Assembly (NCBI GenBank): GCA_017255395.1
Contig: JAFKDC010000003.1
Location: 62,001-126,000, forward strand
Reading direction: 5' to 3'
DNA length: 64,000 nucleotides
Source of the DNA: Enemella evansiae
GTDB lineage: Bacteria; Pseudomonadota; Alphaproteobacteria; Rhodobacterales; Rhodobacteraceae
Both the position numbers and the translations under genes were made by a program. Of this stretch, positions 56,563 to 64,000 are shown piece after piece (the first letter of the stretch is position 1; each line of letters begins with the position of its first letter). The notes below the pieces were generated by a model, which saw only the letters and a program-made list of their open reading frames with translations, was not told where the DNA came from and searched no databases.

Positions 56563-57543
56563 GTGCTCTTCGAAACCTACGTGAAACTGCTTGGTGACTT
56601 TCCAGAGGGGTGCGACCAGCTCTTCGGCGAGCCCTTGAGTGCAGATGGATCGCTCTGGCTTTCGGTCGACGGTGACGCCTATCCGTCGTTGCTCTTCCGT
56701 TCACGGCGGGACGACGTCAGGAGCGACATCGAACTGCGATCAGTCTCCGCCCGGTTCTCAAGGGATTGCGTCATTGAGGCTCCCGACGGGCACGGCACAT
56801 CGGGCGTGTACAGCGTCATACGGCTGAACGAAAATGACCCTGACATCGTGCGGATGTTGCTTCGGCTTCTTGAGGAGACCTTTCCCAAGGACCGTGCACC
56901 TTACGTGAACAAAGACATTGCCGCCCAAATATTAGAGCTTGCTAACCTATTCAAGCAGATAGCCAGTTCCGATACGGACATTCTCGGGCTGTGGGGCGAA
57001 CTCTACATCTTGTCGCAGGCACCAAACATCGCTCATGCGGTTCGGTGCTGGTGCGGGCACAAAATGGCGAAGTACGATTTCGTGACGCGCGACTTCGTCC
57101 TGGAAGCCAAGACGACCCTTCGCAGCCGCCGAAGACACCGATTTTCACTGGACCAGTTGCGGCCGAGCAGTGATTTCTCTGTCTATGTTGCTTCCCTCGC
57201 CCTCATCGAACTCAACTCTGGCCGAACGGCTGCGGAACTCATGGACCATGTATATGCAAACATTGACGACGATGAGTTGCGTATTTCGTTCTTGAAGCAA
57301 AGCGTGCTCAAGGGCGGACAGGATATATACCGCAGCACGATCAAGCTGAACGTCTTTCCTGACGGCACGTCGCTGACGATTTTCAATACGGCGTCGCTGC
57401 CAGTACCGCAGGTCGGTGACGCCGATCCCATCGAGAACGTCCGCTTCGACCTTGATCTGACAGATCTACCCAGCCTGCCACCTGGCGAAGCAGCCACCAT
57501 ACTTTCATTTGGTGATAGCTATCGAAGAGGCCGAAGATTTTGA
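56563..57543 (+). CDS. DUF4420-type PD-(D/E)XK protein
   Basis: This 326-residue protein, starting at GTG 56563, contains the nuclease core GLWGELYIL (E146), YDFVTRDFVLEAKTT (D172, E181-x-K183), a clean E…D…ExK layout. It matches the PD-(D/E)XK motif proteins of the DUF4420 family that follow Z1 genes. It is the likely DNA-cutting component of the operon. Its last codons (RRGRRF and stop) fall directly on the breakpoint with the AbiE remnant, so the native C-terminus might have been trimmed slightly. Confidence 0.85.
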   Translation: MLFETYVKLLGDFPEGCDQLFGEPLSADGSLWLSVDGDAYPSLLFRSRRDDVRSDIELRSVSARFSRDCVIEAPDGHGTSGVYSVIRLNENDPDIVRMLLRLLEETFPKDRAPYVNKDIAAQILELANLFKQIASSDTDILGLWGELYILSQAPNIAHAVRCWCGHKMAKYDFVTRDFVLEAKTTLRSRRRHRFSLDQLRPSSDFSVYVASLALIELNSGRTAAELMDHVYANIDDDELRISFLKQSVLKGGQDIYRSTIKLNVFPDGTSLTIFNTASLPVPQVGDADPIENVRFDLDLTDLPSLPPGEAATILSFGDSYRRGRRF

Positions 57544-57745
57544 TCAACATCTTCAGAGAAGCGCTGGATCACCCGCCCTTGAAGACGAGGTGCTCACCAA
57601 GCTCGGAACTGAAGAAGGTTTGGAGGGCCCAGACAACCCAGACGTCCTTTTCGAGCAGGTGCGCGGGCCGCCCGGAGCGATCTGCAGTTAGGGCCCGGGC
57701 TTCCTTGCGGTCTGCAGACGACAATGACAGGAAGGGCTCAGGCAT
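57538..57745 (-). pseudogene. Remnant of AbiEii-type nucleotidyltransferase toxin
   Basis: The frame starts at ATG 57745 overlapping abiEi by 8 bp and reads MPEPFLSLSSADRKEARALT, then RPAHLLEKDVWVVWALQTFF and EHLVFKGG, the N-terminus of AbiEii/AbiGii toxins, then stops. Right after the stop another frame reads VIQRFSEDVD, the next conserved block. So about 25 bases encoding the GTS-type active-site motif are deleted, and everything after SEDVD is missing at the junction with the Z1 operon. The toxin must be dead. Confidence 0.8.
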
Positions 57746-58331
57746 GCGCTGCCTTTCCGACACTGCGTGCAAGCCAGGTCGGGAATTGCGGTGCAGCGGT
57801 TACCAATTCGTCGAAGGCCGCTGCCGGCAGCTTCTGTTTCAGTGATTTGAGCGCGGATTCCGCCTGTTCCGGCCCGAGCCAGGCAAGGGCGCGAACAGCA
57901 CTGCCTGCCGGCCTCTTCCCGAGGGCGAGTTGCCATCGGGGGGCGTGGCGCAGTTCGACGAGTTGTTTGCCCAATGAGAGCGTGCGGCTGCGACCCGAGG
58001 TCAGGTACACGGATCGAACAGGCACTTGCGTGGTCAGGCCGAGTGCATTCGCTTCGGCGGCGCCGGTTGGAACGATGACTTCGCCACGTTGCACCGCGAG
58101 GGCCTCGACGGCCTGTTCCACGGACGGCGCGCGCGTTCCAAACCGGCTTTTGATTGGTCGCAGGTAAACCCCGCGCCCGGCACGGATCAGCTGGCTGCGC
58201 TCGGCGAGGCGCGACAAGGCCTGATCCACACCGGCGCGGCTGCCGAGGTGCAGCAGCCCCTTTGCGGCAAGTGGCGCTCCTTCCGGAAGTCCCTCTGCAT
58301 GGGTCAATATCTGTTCGGCAAGGCGCTGCAT
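57738..58331 (-). CDS. AbiEi-family antitoxin (DUF6088)
   Basis: This 197-residue antitoxin has an N-terminal winged helix (GLLHLGSRAGVDQALSRLAE, LIRAGRGVYLRPIKSRFGTR) and a C-terminal AbiEi-like domain (PVRSVYLTSGRSRTLSLGKQ, RHAPRWQLALGKRPAGSAVR). In AbiE systems this protein represses its own promoter and neutralises the nucleotidyltransferase toxin. ATG 58331 is preceded by AGGAGAACG and by a perfect palindrome (58342-58371). The partner toxin gene is a remnant, so this is now an orphan DNA-binding protein. Confidence 0.88.
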   Translation of the reverse strand: MQRLAEQILTHAEGLPEGAPLAAKGLLHLGSRAGVDQALSRLAERSQLIRAGRGVYLRPIKSRFGTRAPSVEQAVEALAVQRGEVIVPTGAAEANALGLTTQVPVRSVYLTSGRSRTLSLGKQLVELRHAPRWQLALGKRPAGSAVRALAWLGPEQAESALKSLKQKLPAAAFDELVTAAPQFPTWLARSVGKAAHA

Positions 58332-58341
58332 GATCGTTCTC

Positions 58342-58371
58342 CTGTCAGAAATATACGCAGTTTTCTGACAG
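58342..58371 (-). promoter_or_regulatory. Perfect inverted-repeat operator upstream of abiEi
   Basis: CTGTCAGAAA (58342-58351) and TTTCTGACAG (58362-58371) are exact reverse complements with a 10-bp spacer. On the minus strand the spacer plus arm contains TATATTT, a plausible -10 region. The site lies 10 bp ahead of the antitoxin start, as expected for autoregulation. Confidence 0.75.
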
Positions 58372-58466
58372 AACTCAATCCGTGCTTTCGGGCGAGGTGA
58401 GGAGGGTGGTTGCTTCGTGCCATGGGTAGCAGGCTGGCCTTCGGCGATTTTCATAGGGGAACATGG

Positions 58467-58730
58467 TTACCGAAGGCCCTGCAGTTGCAGGCATTCCTTG
58501 ACGGCTGCAGCACGTCTCTTGTCCAGGTACTCGGCCAGATCGTCGATATGGACGCCTTTGGCGCATTTCTGCGACGCTTCCATGCGGACGAGAGGGAGGG
58601 CGATGGAACCAGCCGAGACTTTGCGGATGAACTTGTCGGTACTCAGACCGAAAAAATCCCTAGCGACATCCTCAGCGGGAATGATCGGTCGCCCGGAATA
58701 CATTGCTATCAAGAGAAACGCCGTGTTCAT
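58467..58730 (-). CDS. Pyocin activator PrtN family protein
   Basis: This small 87-residue regulator matches PrtN: MNTAFLLIAMYSGRPIIPAE, DFFGLSTDKFIRKVSAGSIA, LPLVRMEASQKCAKGVHIDD and LAEYLDKRRAAAVKE. PrtN binds DNA to switch on pyocin genes in Pseudomonas; in integrative elements relatives probably regulate element genes. ATG 58730 is chosen because upstream codons have no family likeness. No pyocin or phage-tail genes occur in the window, so its target is unknown. Confidence 0.8.
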   Translation of the reverse strand: MNTAFLLIAMYSGRPIIPAEDVARDFFGLSTDKFIRKVSAGSIALPLVRMEASQKCAKGVHIDDLAEYLDKRRAAAVKECLQLQGLR

Positions 58731-58967
58731 GATCCCGGAGTGAAACACGATGGCATAGCTGGGAGAAGGGCGCGCAGCGGGTTGGTGGGGACGCGGATAG
58801 CATGGCGCGCGTATAGGACGGGTGCGTTGGATCGGGGAGATTATCTGAAGCGTGTAAAGGGGTAGGGAACCCGTGCCTGGGTGGTCGTGCATAAGGCGTA
58901 CCTCGGGTCGCAAGCATCCTCGGGTGATCGAATGCGAGTACCTTCGGTGCATTCGGCATGATGCCTT

Positions 58968-60362
58968 TCACGCCTTTTGACCCTTCGACATCAGTTGCTC
59001 CAGGGTCGGCGGTGGATCCGTGTCGTTTTGGATCAGTGTCTGGGACCAAAGGATCGAGGTTTTGTAAAAACTTCGACACACCGTCTCACCGTCCTGGTCG
59101 AACCAGTGTGTTGCCTCCGGCAGAAGCTCAAATGGCAAGGGGTGGTGCGCGAACGGATTGTGAAAGACCTCGATTTCAGCCGACCACGGCTCACTCCCTA
59201 TCGGCCAGAGGTTGCGATACTCATCGCTGGTCACATCAAGGCAGAACGGGATGCCCCTGAGAGCGCCTGGCGTCCTGTCAAAGAAGTTGCCAATCCGCAT
59301 GTATCGCCGTCCACTCGGTGCGCCCTGACCCGATACCGCAACGCGATTGAGCTTGGCCATCGAACACGCGTTCGAAAAGATAACTGCGGAGAGCTCGGCA
59401 TGGCCCGCATCGGCAAACAGGCCGGCGGGAAATCTGGCCTTGCCCTTGAGGTGGGATGCCTTCGTCGGACGCGCATGCATGCGCCCGTCGATTTCAACCT
59501 CTTCTGCGCCCTCGCCATAGAGATATCCGATCAGTCCTTCCCGGCTCCAGATCATCGATGCCGGTGCCTGAAAGTCCGCAATCGCCAGGGCGAAGGGCTG
59601 CCCCTTTACATGCGGCAACTGATCGTAGTTGCGAGCAAGCTTGTTGCCGATCGTTTTGGCAAAGCGCAAAGCTCCGGCGCCGAAAAACGCCTCTTCCCGG
59701 TCGGCTGGCAAGGCGCTCGGCGGCGCGTTCACATGGTTGTAAGGATCTGCGGGATTGGCCGTCACGGCTTCCACCCATGCCGAACCGCCAAGCCTGTTCT
59801 CTATGCGGAAATCCGGGGACTCATATGGTTGGGTCACGAGCAATCCCTGCTCGCGAAACGTCGCCAGCAGCTGCGCCTCCCACAACCGCGTGTGAAAGTT
59901 GTTCGTCTGGCAATCTCCTGCCCAGTTTCGATCTGGCTTTGGAAGCGCGAGATAGAGCTGGTTGAGCGTCCATGCCGCGGGGCGATGGGACGGCAGCGTC
60001 AACGTCGCGAACACTTCGCTCGCCGTCCTCCCTTCCAGATCATAGAGCGCGGGCCGCTGCATGACGCCGGGTGGAACAGGTTCCGGAGGCTCGCCGTCTT
60101 TCAGGAGAGGTGGCAACTGGGCGAGGGCTTCTTTTTCAGCGGCATAGCCTTCACGCTCGGCCGTCACCGTCCAGACTTGGTCGGTTCGCCGCCGCATGAC
60201 CAGCACCCCATAGGAGCGATCGTTTAGATCGTGCCTGAGAATGCCACATGAGAGACCGTCTTCGCTGAGCCATGCGCCGACAGGGGGCCGGTTTCCGAAC
60301 CCATGCCCCTTGGGAAGGGACAGCGCATAGATGCTGAATTCCCATTGCGGTAGCGCTCTCAA
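58968..60362 (-). CDS. Hypothetical protein with possible PD-(D/E)XK-like core
   Basis: This 464-residue protein is not one I can name; similar proteins are common in alphaproteobacterial integrative elements. A central block resembles the restriction-nuclease fold: RLWEAQLLATFREQGLLV (E162), SPDFRIENR (P183-D184) and SAWVEAVTA (E198). The usual Lys after the last acid is replaced by Val, so activity is uncertain. No membrane segments are seen. It may be a defence or maintenance function of the island. Confidence 0.55.
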   Translation of the reverse strand: MRALPQWEFSIYALSLPKGHGFGNRPPVGAWLSEDGLSCGILRHDLNDRSYGVLVMRRRTDQVWTVTAEREGYAAEKEALAQLPPLLKDGEPPEPVPPGVMQRPALYDLEGRTASEVFATLTLPSHRPAAWTLNQLYLALPKPDRNWAGDCQTNNFHTRLWEAQLLATFREQGLLVTQPYESPDFRIENRLGGSAWVEAVTANPADPYNHVNAPPSALPADREEAFFGAGALRFAKTIGNKLARNYDQLPHVKGQPFALAIADFQAPASMIWSREGLIGYLYGEGAEEVEIDGRMHARPTKASHLKGKARFPAGLFADAGHAELSAVIFSNACSMAKLNRVAVSGQGAPSGRRYMRIGNFFDRTPGALRGIPFCLDVTSDEYRNLWPIGSEPWSAEIEVFHNPFAHHPLPFELLPEATHWFDQDGETVCRSFYKTSILWSQTLIQNDTDPPPTLEQLMSKGQKA

Positions 60363-60638
60363 AACTTCGTTCCGTCAACTCAATTGGGGGGCGCCGATTG
60401 AGCGTTTCAAGTCTGCTTCCACGACGTCTAGAGACATCCAGTCCTAGTCTTTAATGTCCTCGGTGAACAGCCGGGAGGGGAAAGCCTTCCCCCTGGTCGG
60501 CACTGGCGTTGCCGACGCACCCCCATCAGCGGGGAGACCCCGCAACGCCCCCTTCAGAGTGAAAGTGCGGGCGGGTTTTCCGTGACGGGTTGAGGGCCGG
60601 AGGAGAGGCTTCCGGCGCCCGTCGCGGAGATCATCCCG
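60363..60638. other. Leader region upstream of ardC
   Basis: This 276-bp region lies between divergent genes. It contains GC-rich stems (for example GGGGAAAGCCTTCCCC around 60477 and GCGGGGAGACCCCGC around 60529). I recall similar leaders before ardC-like genes of other elements; that is memory, not a comparison made here. Confidence 0.4.
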
Positions 60639-61382
60639 ATGGCCAGAGATCATCGCGCGGCCCGCAAGAGCGGCCCGCGCACGAACCTTTACGACGACAT
60701 AACCGACAAGATCATCGCCGAGCTGGAGGAAGGCCGGCTGCCCTGGGTTCAGCCCTGGGGAACGGCGGCCAAGGCGCCGCTCGCCATGCCGCGCAACGCG
60801 GCCACTTCCCGGCAGTATTCCGGGATCAATATCCTGACCCTCTGGGGCGCCGTGGTCCAGCATGGCTATCCGAGCCAGCATTGGCTTACCTTTCGCCAGG
60901 CGCTGTCGCTCGGCGGCAATGTCAGAAAGGGCGCGCGCGGCACCACCGTCGTCTACGCCGATCGCTTCACCCCGGAGGATGAACAGCGTCGGGCGAGAGA
61001 GACCGGAGAAGACGCCAGTAGCATCCCGTTCCTGAAGCGCTTTACCGTGTTCAACGCGGCGCAATGCGAGGGTCTGCCCGACGACATCGCGGTCGAGGCG
61101 CCGTCGCCGCCGCCCGGCATGATCGAGCCGCGGGTTGAAGCGCTAATCGAGGCGACCGGAATCGATTTCCGGATCGGCGGCAATCGCGCCTTCTATGTAC
61201 CGTGCCTCGACTACGTGCAGGTCCCACCGCCGCAGGCCTATTTCGAGCCGATCAATTGGCACAGGACCGCCCTGCACGAGATGGGGCACGCCACAGGCCA
61301 TGTCTCCCGATTGGCTCGTGATTTCTCGGGCAGTTTCGGCACCAAGAAATACGCCTTCGAAGAACTGATCGCGTTATCTTGA
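60639..61382 (+). pseudogene. ardC: ArdC-type antirestriction protein, 3'-truncated
   Basis: ArdC proteins protect incoming conjugative DNA; they have an N-terminal ssDNA-binding domain (NLYDDITDKIIAELEEGRLP, NAATSRQYSGINILTLWG) and a C-terminal zinc-metallopeptidase domain. Both start normally here, including HEMGH (213-217), but the protein ends after YAFEELIALS at residue 247. Family members go on past EEL(I/V)AE for some 50 residues, including the third zinc ligand region. The break at about 61,378 coincides with the sequence leading into the recombinase genes. It is probably inactive or altered. Confidence 0.8.
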
Positions 61383-61542
61383 CAGTCTGCACCATCTGTT
61401 CGTTTCTGGCTTCAACGCGAGTTGCGCAACGCAGGGGGTGGTCAGGCCAGACGCCGCGCTCACCACAAAGCTGGCGGTGGCTGGCCTGATCACCGCCGTC
61501 CTATGAAGTGCATATGTTTGGAATGGCAGATCGGATGACGAT

Positions 61543-62928
61543 ATGGCACGCGAGATCAGGCTTCAGGAGACCCGCGACGTAGATGGCTTTGATCGGGACA
61601 TTCCGACAATCCTTGCCGACGGAACGCTCTATGACCCCCACCTCGATCGGTTTTTCTTGGAACTTCCGTTGAACGGTACGCGGTCCCGGCACTCGCTGCG
61701 TGCAATAGGTTACGACATTGTTGTCTGGCTTCGGTTTCTAGAACAGGCTCGTGTGACCTCAATCTGGTCCGTATCCCACGACGATGTCGTAGCTTTTCAC
61801 GGCATCCGGCGGCGCGGCGGCGCGGTTCATCGCATTTCCGCTTCCTCATGGAATCGTTCCGTAGCATCTCTCGACAAGCTCTATCGGTGGGGCGTGGGTC
61901 GGGAGTTGATCGCAGCCAGTCCCTTTCGGCACCGGCAAGTTTGGAAGCGGGGTTTTGGTGGACGTCGCTCCGTTCACGCGGAACGCAACATGGCCTATGA
62001 GCCGTCCAAAGAGGCATCCCAGCCTCAGTTTGTTTCAATGGAAACCTATAGGCTGTTCAACAGGATCGGTCTCCGAGGCCTGACGCAAAAGGGACACGAG
62101 CGGCCTGGTGCCCGGGACCGCAATGGTGCGCGGAATGCGCTTTTTGCTGATTTGCTTGTCTCGACTGGGCTGCGGCTCGAAGAAGCGGGATCCCTGTTGG
62201 CTTGCGAAGTCGATGCGAAGAGCATGGGGAACGACACTCGGCGACAGATCAGATTTGTGTTGCCGCCGCCGATTGGCAAAGGCAATCGTGGTCGGACAAT
62301 CCTGATCCCGCGCCGCGTCATGTTGAGACTTCAGGATTATATCGAGATCGAGCGCGCTAGTGCCGTTGCCAAGTTCAAAGCGCGATCAGTGTGGACGAGA
62401 CTCACACGGCCGATTTTCGTCGAGCGATCTGAAGGCAACCCTCTGATGCTCACGTTGTCTGATGGCTCTAGCGCGCGTATCGATCGGTTCGGCCCGGAAG
62501 AGCGTCAGCGCCTTGTCTTCTGCGAGGCGAGAGTGCCTGACATGCCAGCCGCGCTGTGGCTGTCTGAGATCGGTCTACCGGTCCGGTTCAATTCTTGGGA
62601 GGCGATCTTTCTACGTGCGAGCCGACGCTGTAACGGTGCGGGCCTCGATATCCGCCTGTCGCCTCATCAGCTCCGGCATACGTTCGCCGTCCATATGCTG
62701 GCCATGCTGATCGAACAACAGATCGGCCATACTGCGCATGATGTCAGCGGCATGGAGGCCTACCGCCAACTTTTGAGCGATCCGCTGCAACAGGTGCAGC
62801 GGCTGCTCGGTCATGCGAGCATTACGACGACCTATATCTATCTCGACCAGATCGCGGCGCAGGCGGATACGGTGGATACCGCCGTGGAAAGGCTTCTTGC
62901 ACTTGTGAGCGATGGTGACGTTCTATGA
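61543..62928 (+). CDS. Tyrosine recombinase/integrase, first of a tandem set
   Basis: This 461-residue recombinase has an N-terminal SAM-like core-binding region (about 45-145) and a catalytic domain with STGLRLEEAG (R211), the Lys loop around K246, HQLRHTFA (H375-x-x-R378), LLGHASITTTYIYL (H424 and the nucleophile Tyr431 or 433). All catalytic residues seem present. The stop overlaps the next gene's start (ATGA). Tandem overlapping recombinases are typical of RIT elements or Tn554-like transposons. It begins 160 bp after the point where ardC is cut. Confidence 0.9.
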   Translation: MAREIRLQETRDVDGFDRDIPTILADGTLYDPHLDRFFLELPLNGTRSRHSLRAIGYDIVVWLRFLEQARVTSIWSVSHDDVVAFHGIRRRGGAVHRISASSWNRSVASLDKLYRWGVGRELIAASPFRHRQVWKRGFGGRRSVHAERNMAYEPSKEASQPQFVSMETYRLFNRIGLRGLTQKGHERPGARDRNGARNALFADLLVSTGLRLEEAGSLLACEVDAKSMGNDTRRQIRFVLPPPIGKGNRGRTILIPRRVMLRLQDYIEIERASAVAKFKARSVWTRLTRPIFVERSEGNPLMLTLSDGSSARIDRFGPEERQRLVFCEARVPDMPAALWLSEIGLPVRFNSWEAIFLRASRRCNGAGLDIRLSPHQLRHTFAVHMLAMLIEQQIGHTAHDVSGMEAYRQLLSDPLQQVQRLLGHASITTTYIYLDQIAAQADTVDTAVERLLALVSDGDVL

Positions 62929-64000
62929 CCGCCAGACCGCGCAAAGGCCGAGTTGCGACCTTCTCAGCCGAAGATAACACTGCCGAGGCGCACGGACCCA
63001 GTTCGGTGACCGGATTGCGGTTTAGTATCGTGGCTCGTTCGGGAGGGATAGCCCAATTCGACTTCATTGACCTGCGGCCTCGGCCGCTGGCGATTGACTC
63101 CGCTCAGGCTATACGCAGATTGGCCGAGGTCGGCGGTCCGCTTGGCGCTCGTTCGACTGTCATGGCCTATGCCAACGCAATACGCATTTTCTTTGCCTTC
63201 TTGGCGTCGGAAGCGCCGAACCTTACGATGAGCCGTCAGGTCGAAGACGCGCATATCGACGGGTTCGAGGATTGGCTGGATGCGAACGGCAAGAGCCGGG
63301 TCCACGCATTCACGATCCTGTCGAAGATTGTTGTCGTTTTCCGCGAGATCGACGCGGACCAACCAGACCGAGTGTCGCAAAGCCTGCGCGCCCGATTGCG
63401 ATATACCAGCGCACGGCGCTTCGAGCGCCCCCGTCCGCGCGATGCCTATAGTCCCTATGTCGCTCGGCAATTGCGCAACGCGGCCCGTGCGGACGTCGCC
63501 GCGTTGATACGGCGGATAGATGGGAACTTGCCCGAAACATTGATTGCTCACGTCGATCCGGTCATCCGCCAGAGGGCCCTTGCCCTGCATGAAGCTGTCG
63601 TCAGATACGGCTTCCTTCCACGCAATGACAAGACGAGCGCCGCTCTGTACCGCGCGCTCTATTCACGCGGTCTGCCAACGGCATCGCTTCTCGACGGCAT
63701 TTATGCGCGGTTCTATTTGACGATTCACGATCTTCCGCCATTGCTGACACTGCTCAGTCTCGATACCGGCCTTGAGATCGAATGTGTGAAGGCGCTCAAG
63801 ACCGACTGCCTGAGCAATCCGTCGGCCGGCACTGCCACCCTTCGCTACACCAAACGCCGCGCTCACGGGATGGCGGAAAAGACGATGCGTGTGCGGGACG
63901 GTGGGCCGACGACGCCCGGCGGTCTGATCCGCGCCATCGTGAAGATGACCCGAACCGCGCGACAGTTCGAGCCGTCCGATGCGCTCTTCGTATTCTACCA
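62925..64000 (+). CDS. Second site-specific recombinase, incomplete at right edge
   Basis: The open frame begins at ATG 62925, overlapping the previous stop by 4 bp, and continues for 358 codons to the edge. Its first part (FSIVARSGGIAQFDFIDLRP, AYANAIRIFFAFLASEAPNL, FTILSKIVVVFREIDADQPD) has the helical core-binding layout of large integrases. YLTIHDLPPLLTLLSLDTGL followed by EIECVKALKTDCL corresponds to the start of a catalytic domain, but the box I Arg is not at its usual spot (TGLEIE instead of TGLRxxE). The remaining catalytic residues lie outside the window. Confidence 0.75.
   Translation, partial: MTARPRKGRVATFSAEDNTAEAHGPSSVTGLRFSIVARSGGIAQFDFIDLRPRPLAIDSAQAIRRLAEVGGPLGARSTVMAYANAIRIFFAFLASEAPNLTMSRQVEDAHIDGFEDWLDANGKSRVHAFTILSKIVVVFREIDADQPDRVSQSLRARLRYTSARRFERPRPRDAYSPYVARQLRNAARADVAALIRRIDGNLPETLIAHVDPVIRQRALALHEAVVRYGFLPRNDKTSAALYRALYSRGLPTASLLDGIYARFYLTIHDLPPLLTLLSLDTGLEIECVKALKTDCLSNPSAGTATLRYTKRRAHGMAEKTMRVRDGGPTTPGGLIRAIVKMTRTARQFEPSDALFVFY

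Larger units (their letters stand above)
46517..64000. mobile_element. Composite genomic island (left end at tRNA-Arg, right end beyond window)
   Basis: From the cut tRNA to the window's edge gene content is accessory (hipBA, defence genes, antirestriction, recombinases) and base composition falls below that of the backbone. The tRNA half marks the left border. Internal breakpoints at about 57,540 (AbiE toxin remnant) and 61,380 (truncated ArdC) show later insertions or deletions within it. The right border and the missing tRNA half are not in the window. Confidence 0.75.

Noticed and set aside
58467-58730. Evidence of a prophage or pyocin cluster from the PrtN-like gene
   Set aside because: No structural, lysis or packaging genes occur in the window; PrtN-like genes are also found in integrative elements.

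Overview
The window reads as a chromosome segment of a high-GC alphaproteobacterium of the Rhodobacterales (Roseobacter/Paracoccaceae type). The reasons are very GC-rich codon usage, an IscR with a single cysteine next to a cysteine desulfurase and sufBCDS, an overlapping M23 peptidase/bactofilin pair, a cysteine-biased short ORF ahead of cysS, and several copies of a GC-rich intergenic repeat ending in GGATATTT…GGACAGAAGAAG.

Positions 1-46,412 are ordinary backbone. They hold an ABC importer ATPase with two M20 peptidases (1-4.9 kb); rsgA, a glycosyltransferase-like gene and a universal stress protein (5.2-8.2 kb); fabF-mltG; cysS and cimA with a methyltransferase and an NDUFAF6-like squalene/phytoene-synthase homologue; an MFS carrier; an AlkA-type glycosylase, an esterase and an HNH nuclease (to 22.4 kb); a periplasmic ClpP-like protein, bactofilin, M23 peptidase, DUF455 protein and peroxiredoxin (22.4-27.3 kb); a giant AsmA-like protein and queA; an MFS carrier, DUF924 protein and lpd; then iscR-cysteine desulfurase-sufB-(FkbM methyltransferase)-(YbjQ)-sufC-sufD-(two small membrane proteins)-sufS at 36.4-45.3 kb. 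Intergenic spaces are unusually rich in structure: twin terminator hairpins, hairpin arrays with regular spacing, and two blocks of degenerate tandem repeats on either side of the MFS gene at 17-18.2 kb.

At 46.47 kb a tRNA-Arg(CCG) gene with its own promoter is cut off after the anticodon arm. A complete, slightly different tRNA-Arg(CCG) follows 145 bp further on. From there to the right edge base composition drops and gene content becomes accessory: hipBA, a 567-aa protein with a nuclease-like C-terminus, a compact four-gene operon (C5-cytosine methyltransferase, MORC/MutL-like GHKL ATPase, Z1 helicase-like protein, DUF4420 PD-(D/E)XK protein), a broken AbiE toxin with an intact antitoxin and operator, a PrtN-like regulator, a large protein with a possible nuclease core, a 3'-truncated ArdC antirestriction gene, and two overlapping tyrosine recombinase genes that run off the window. 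I read this as a composite genomic island built by successive insertions.

The best candidate for an unusual system is the 49-57.5 kb defence block: a MORC-Z1-DUF4420-methyltransferase operon, which resembles described Mza-type/MORC restriction-like operons but lacks the AIPR gene, facing an uncharacterised nuclease-like gene. No database search was possible; family names come from motif recognition.
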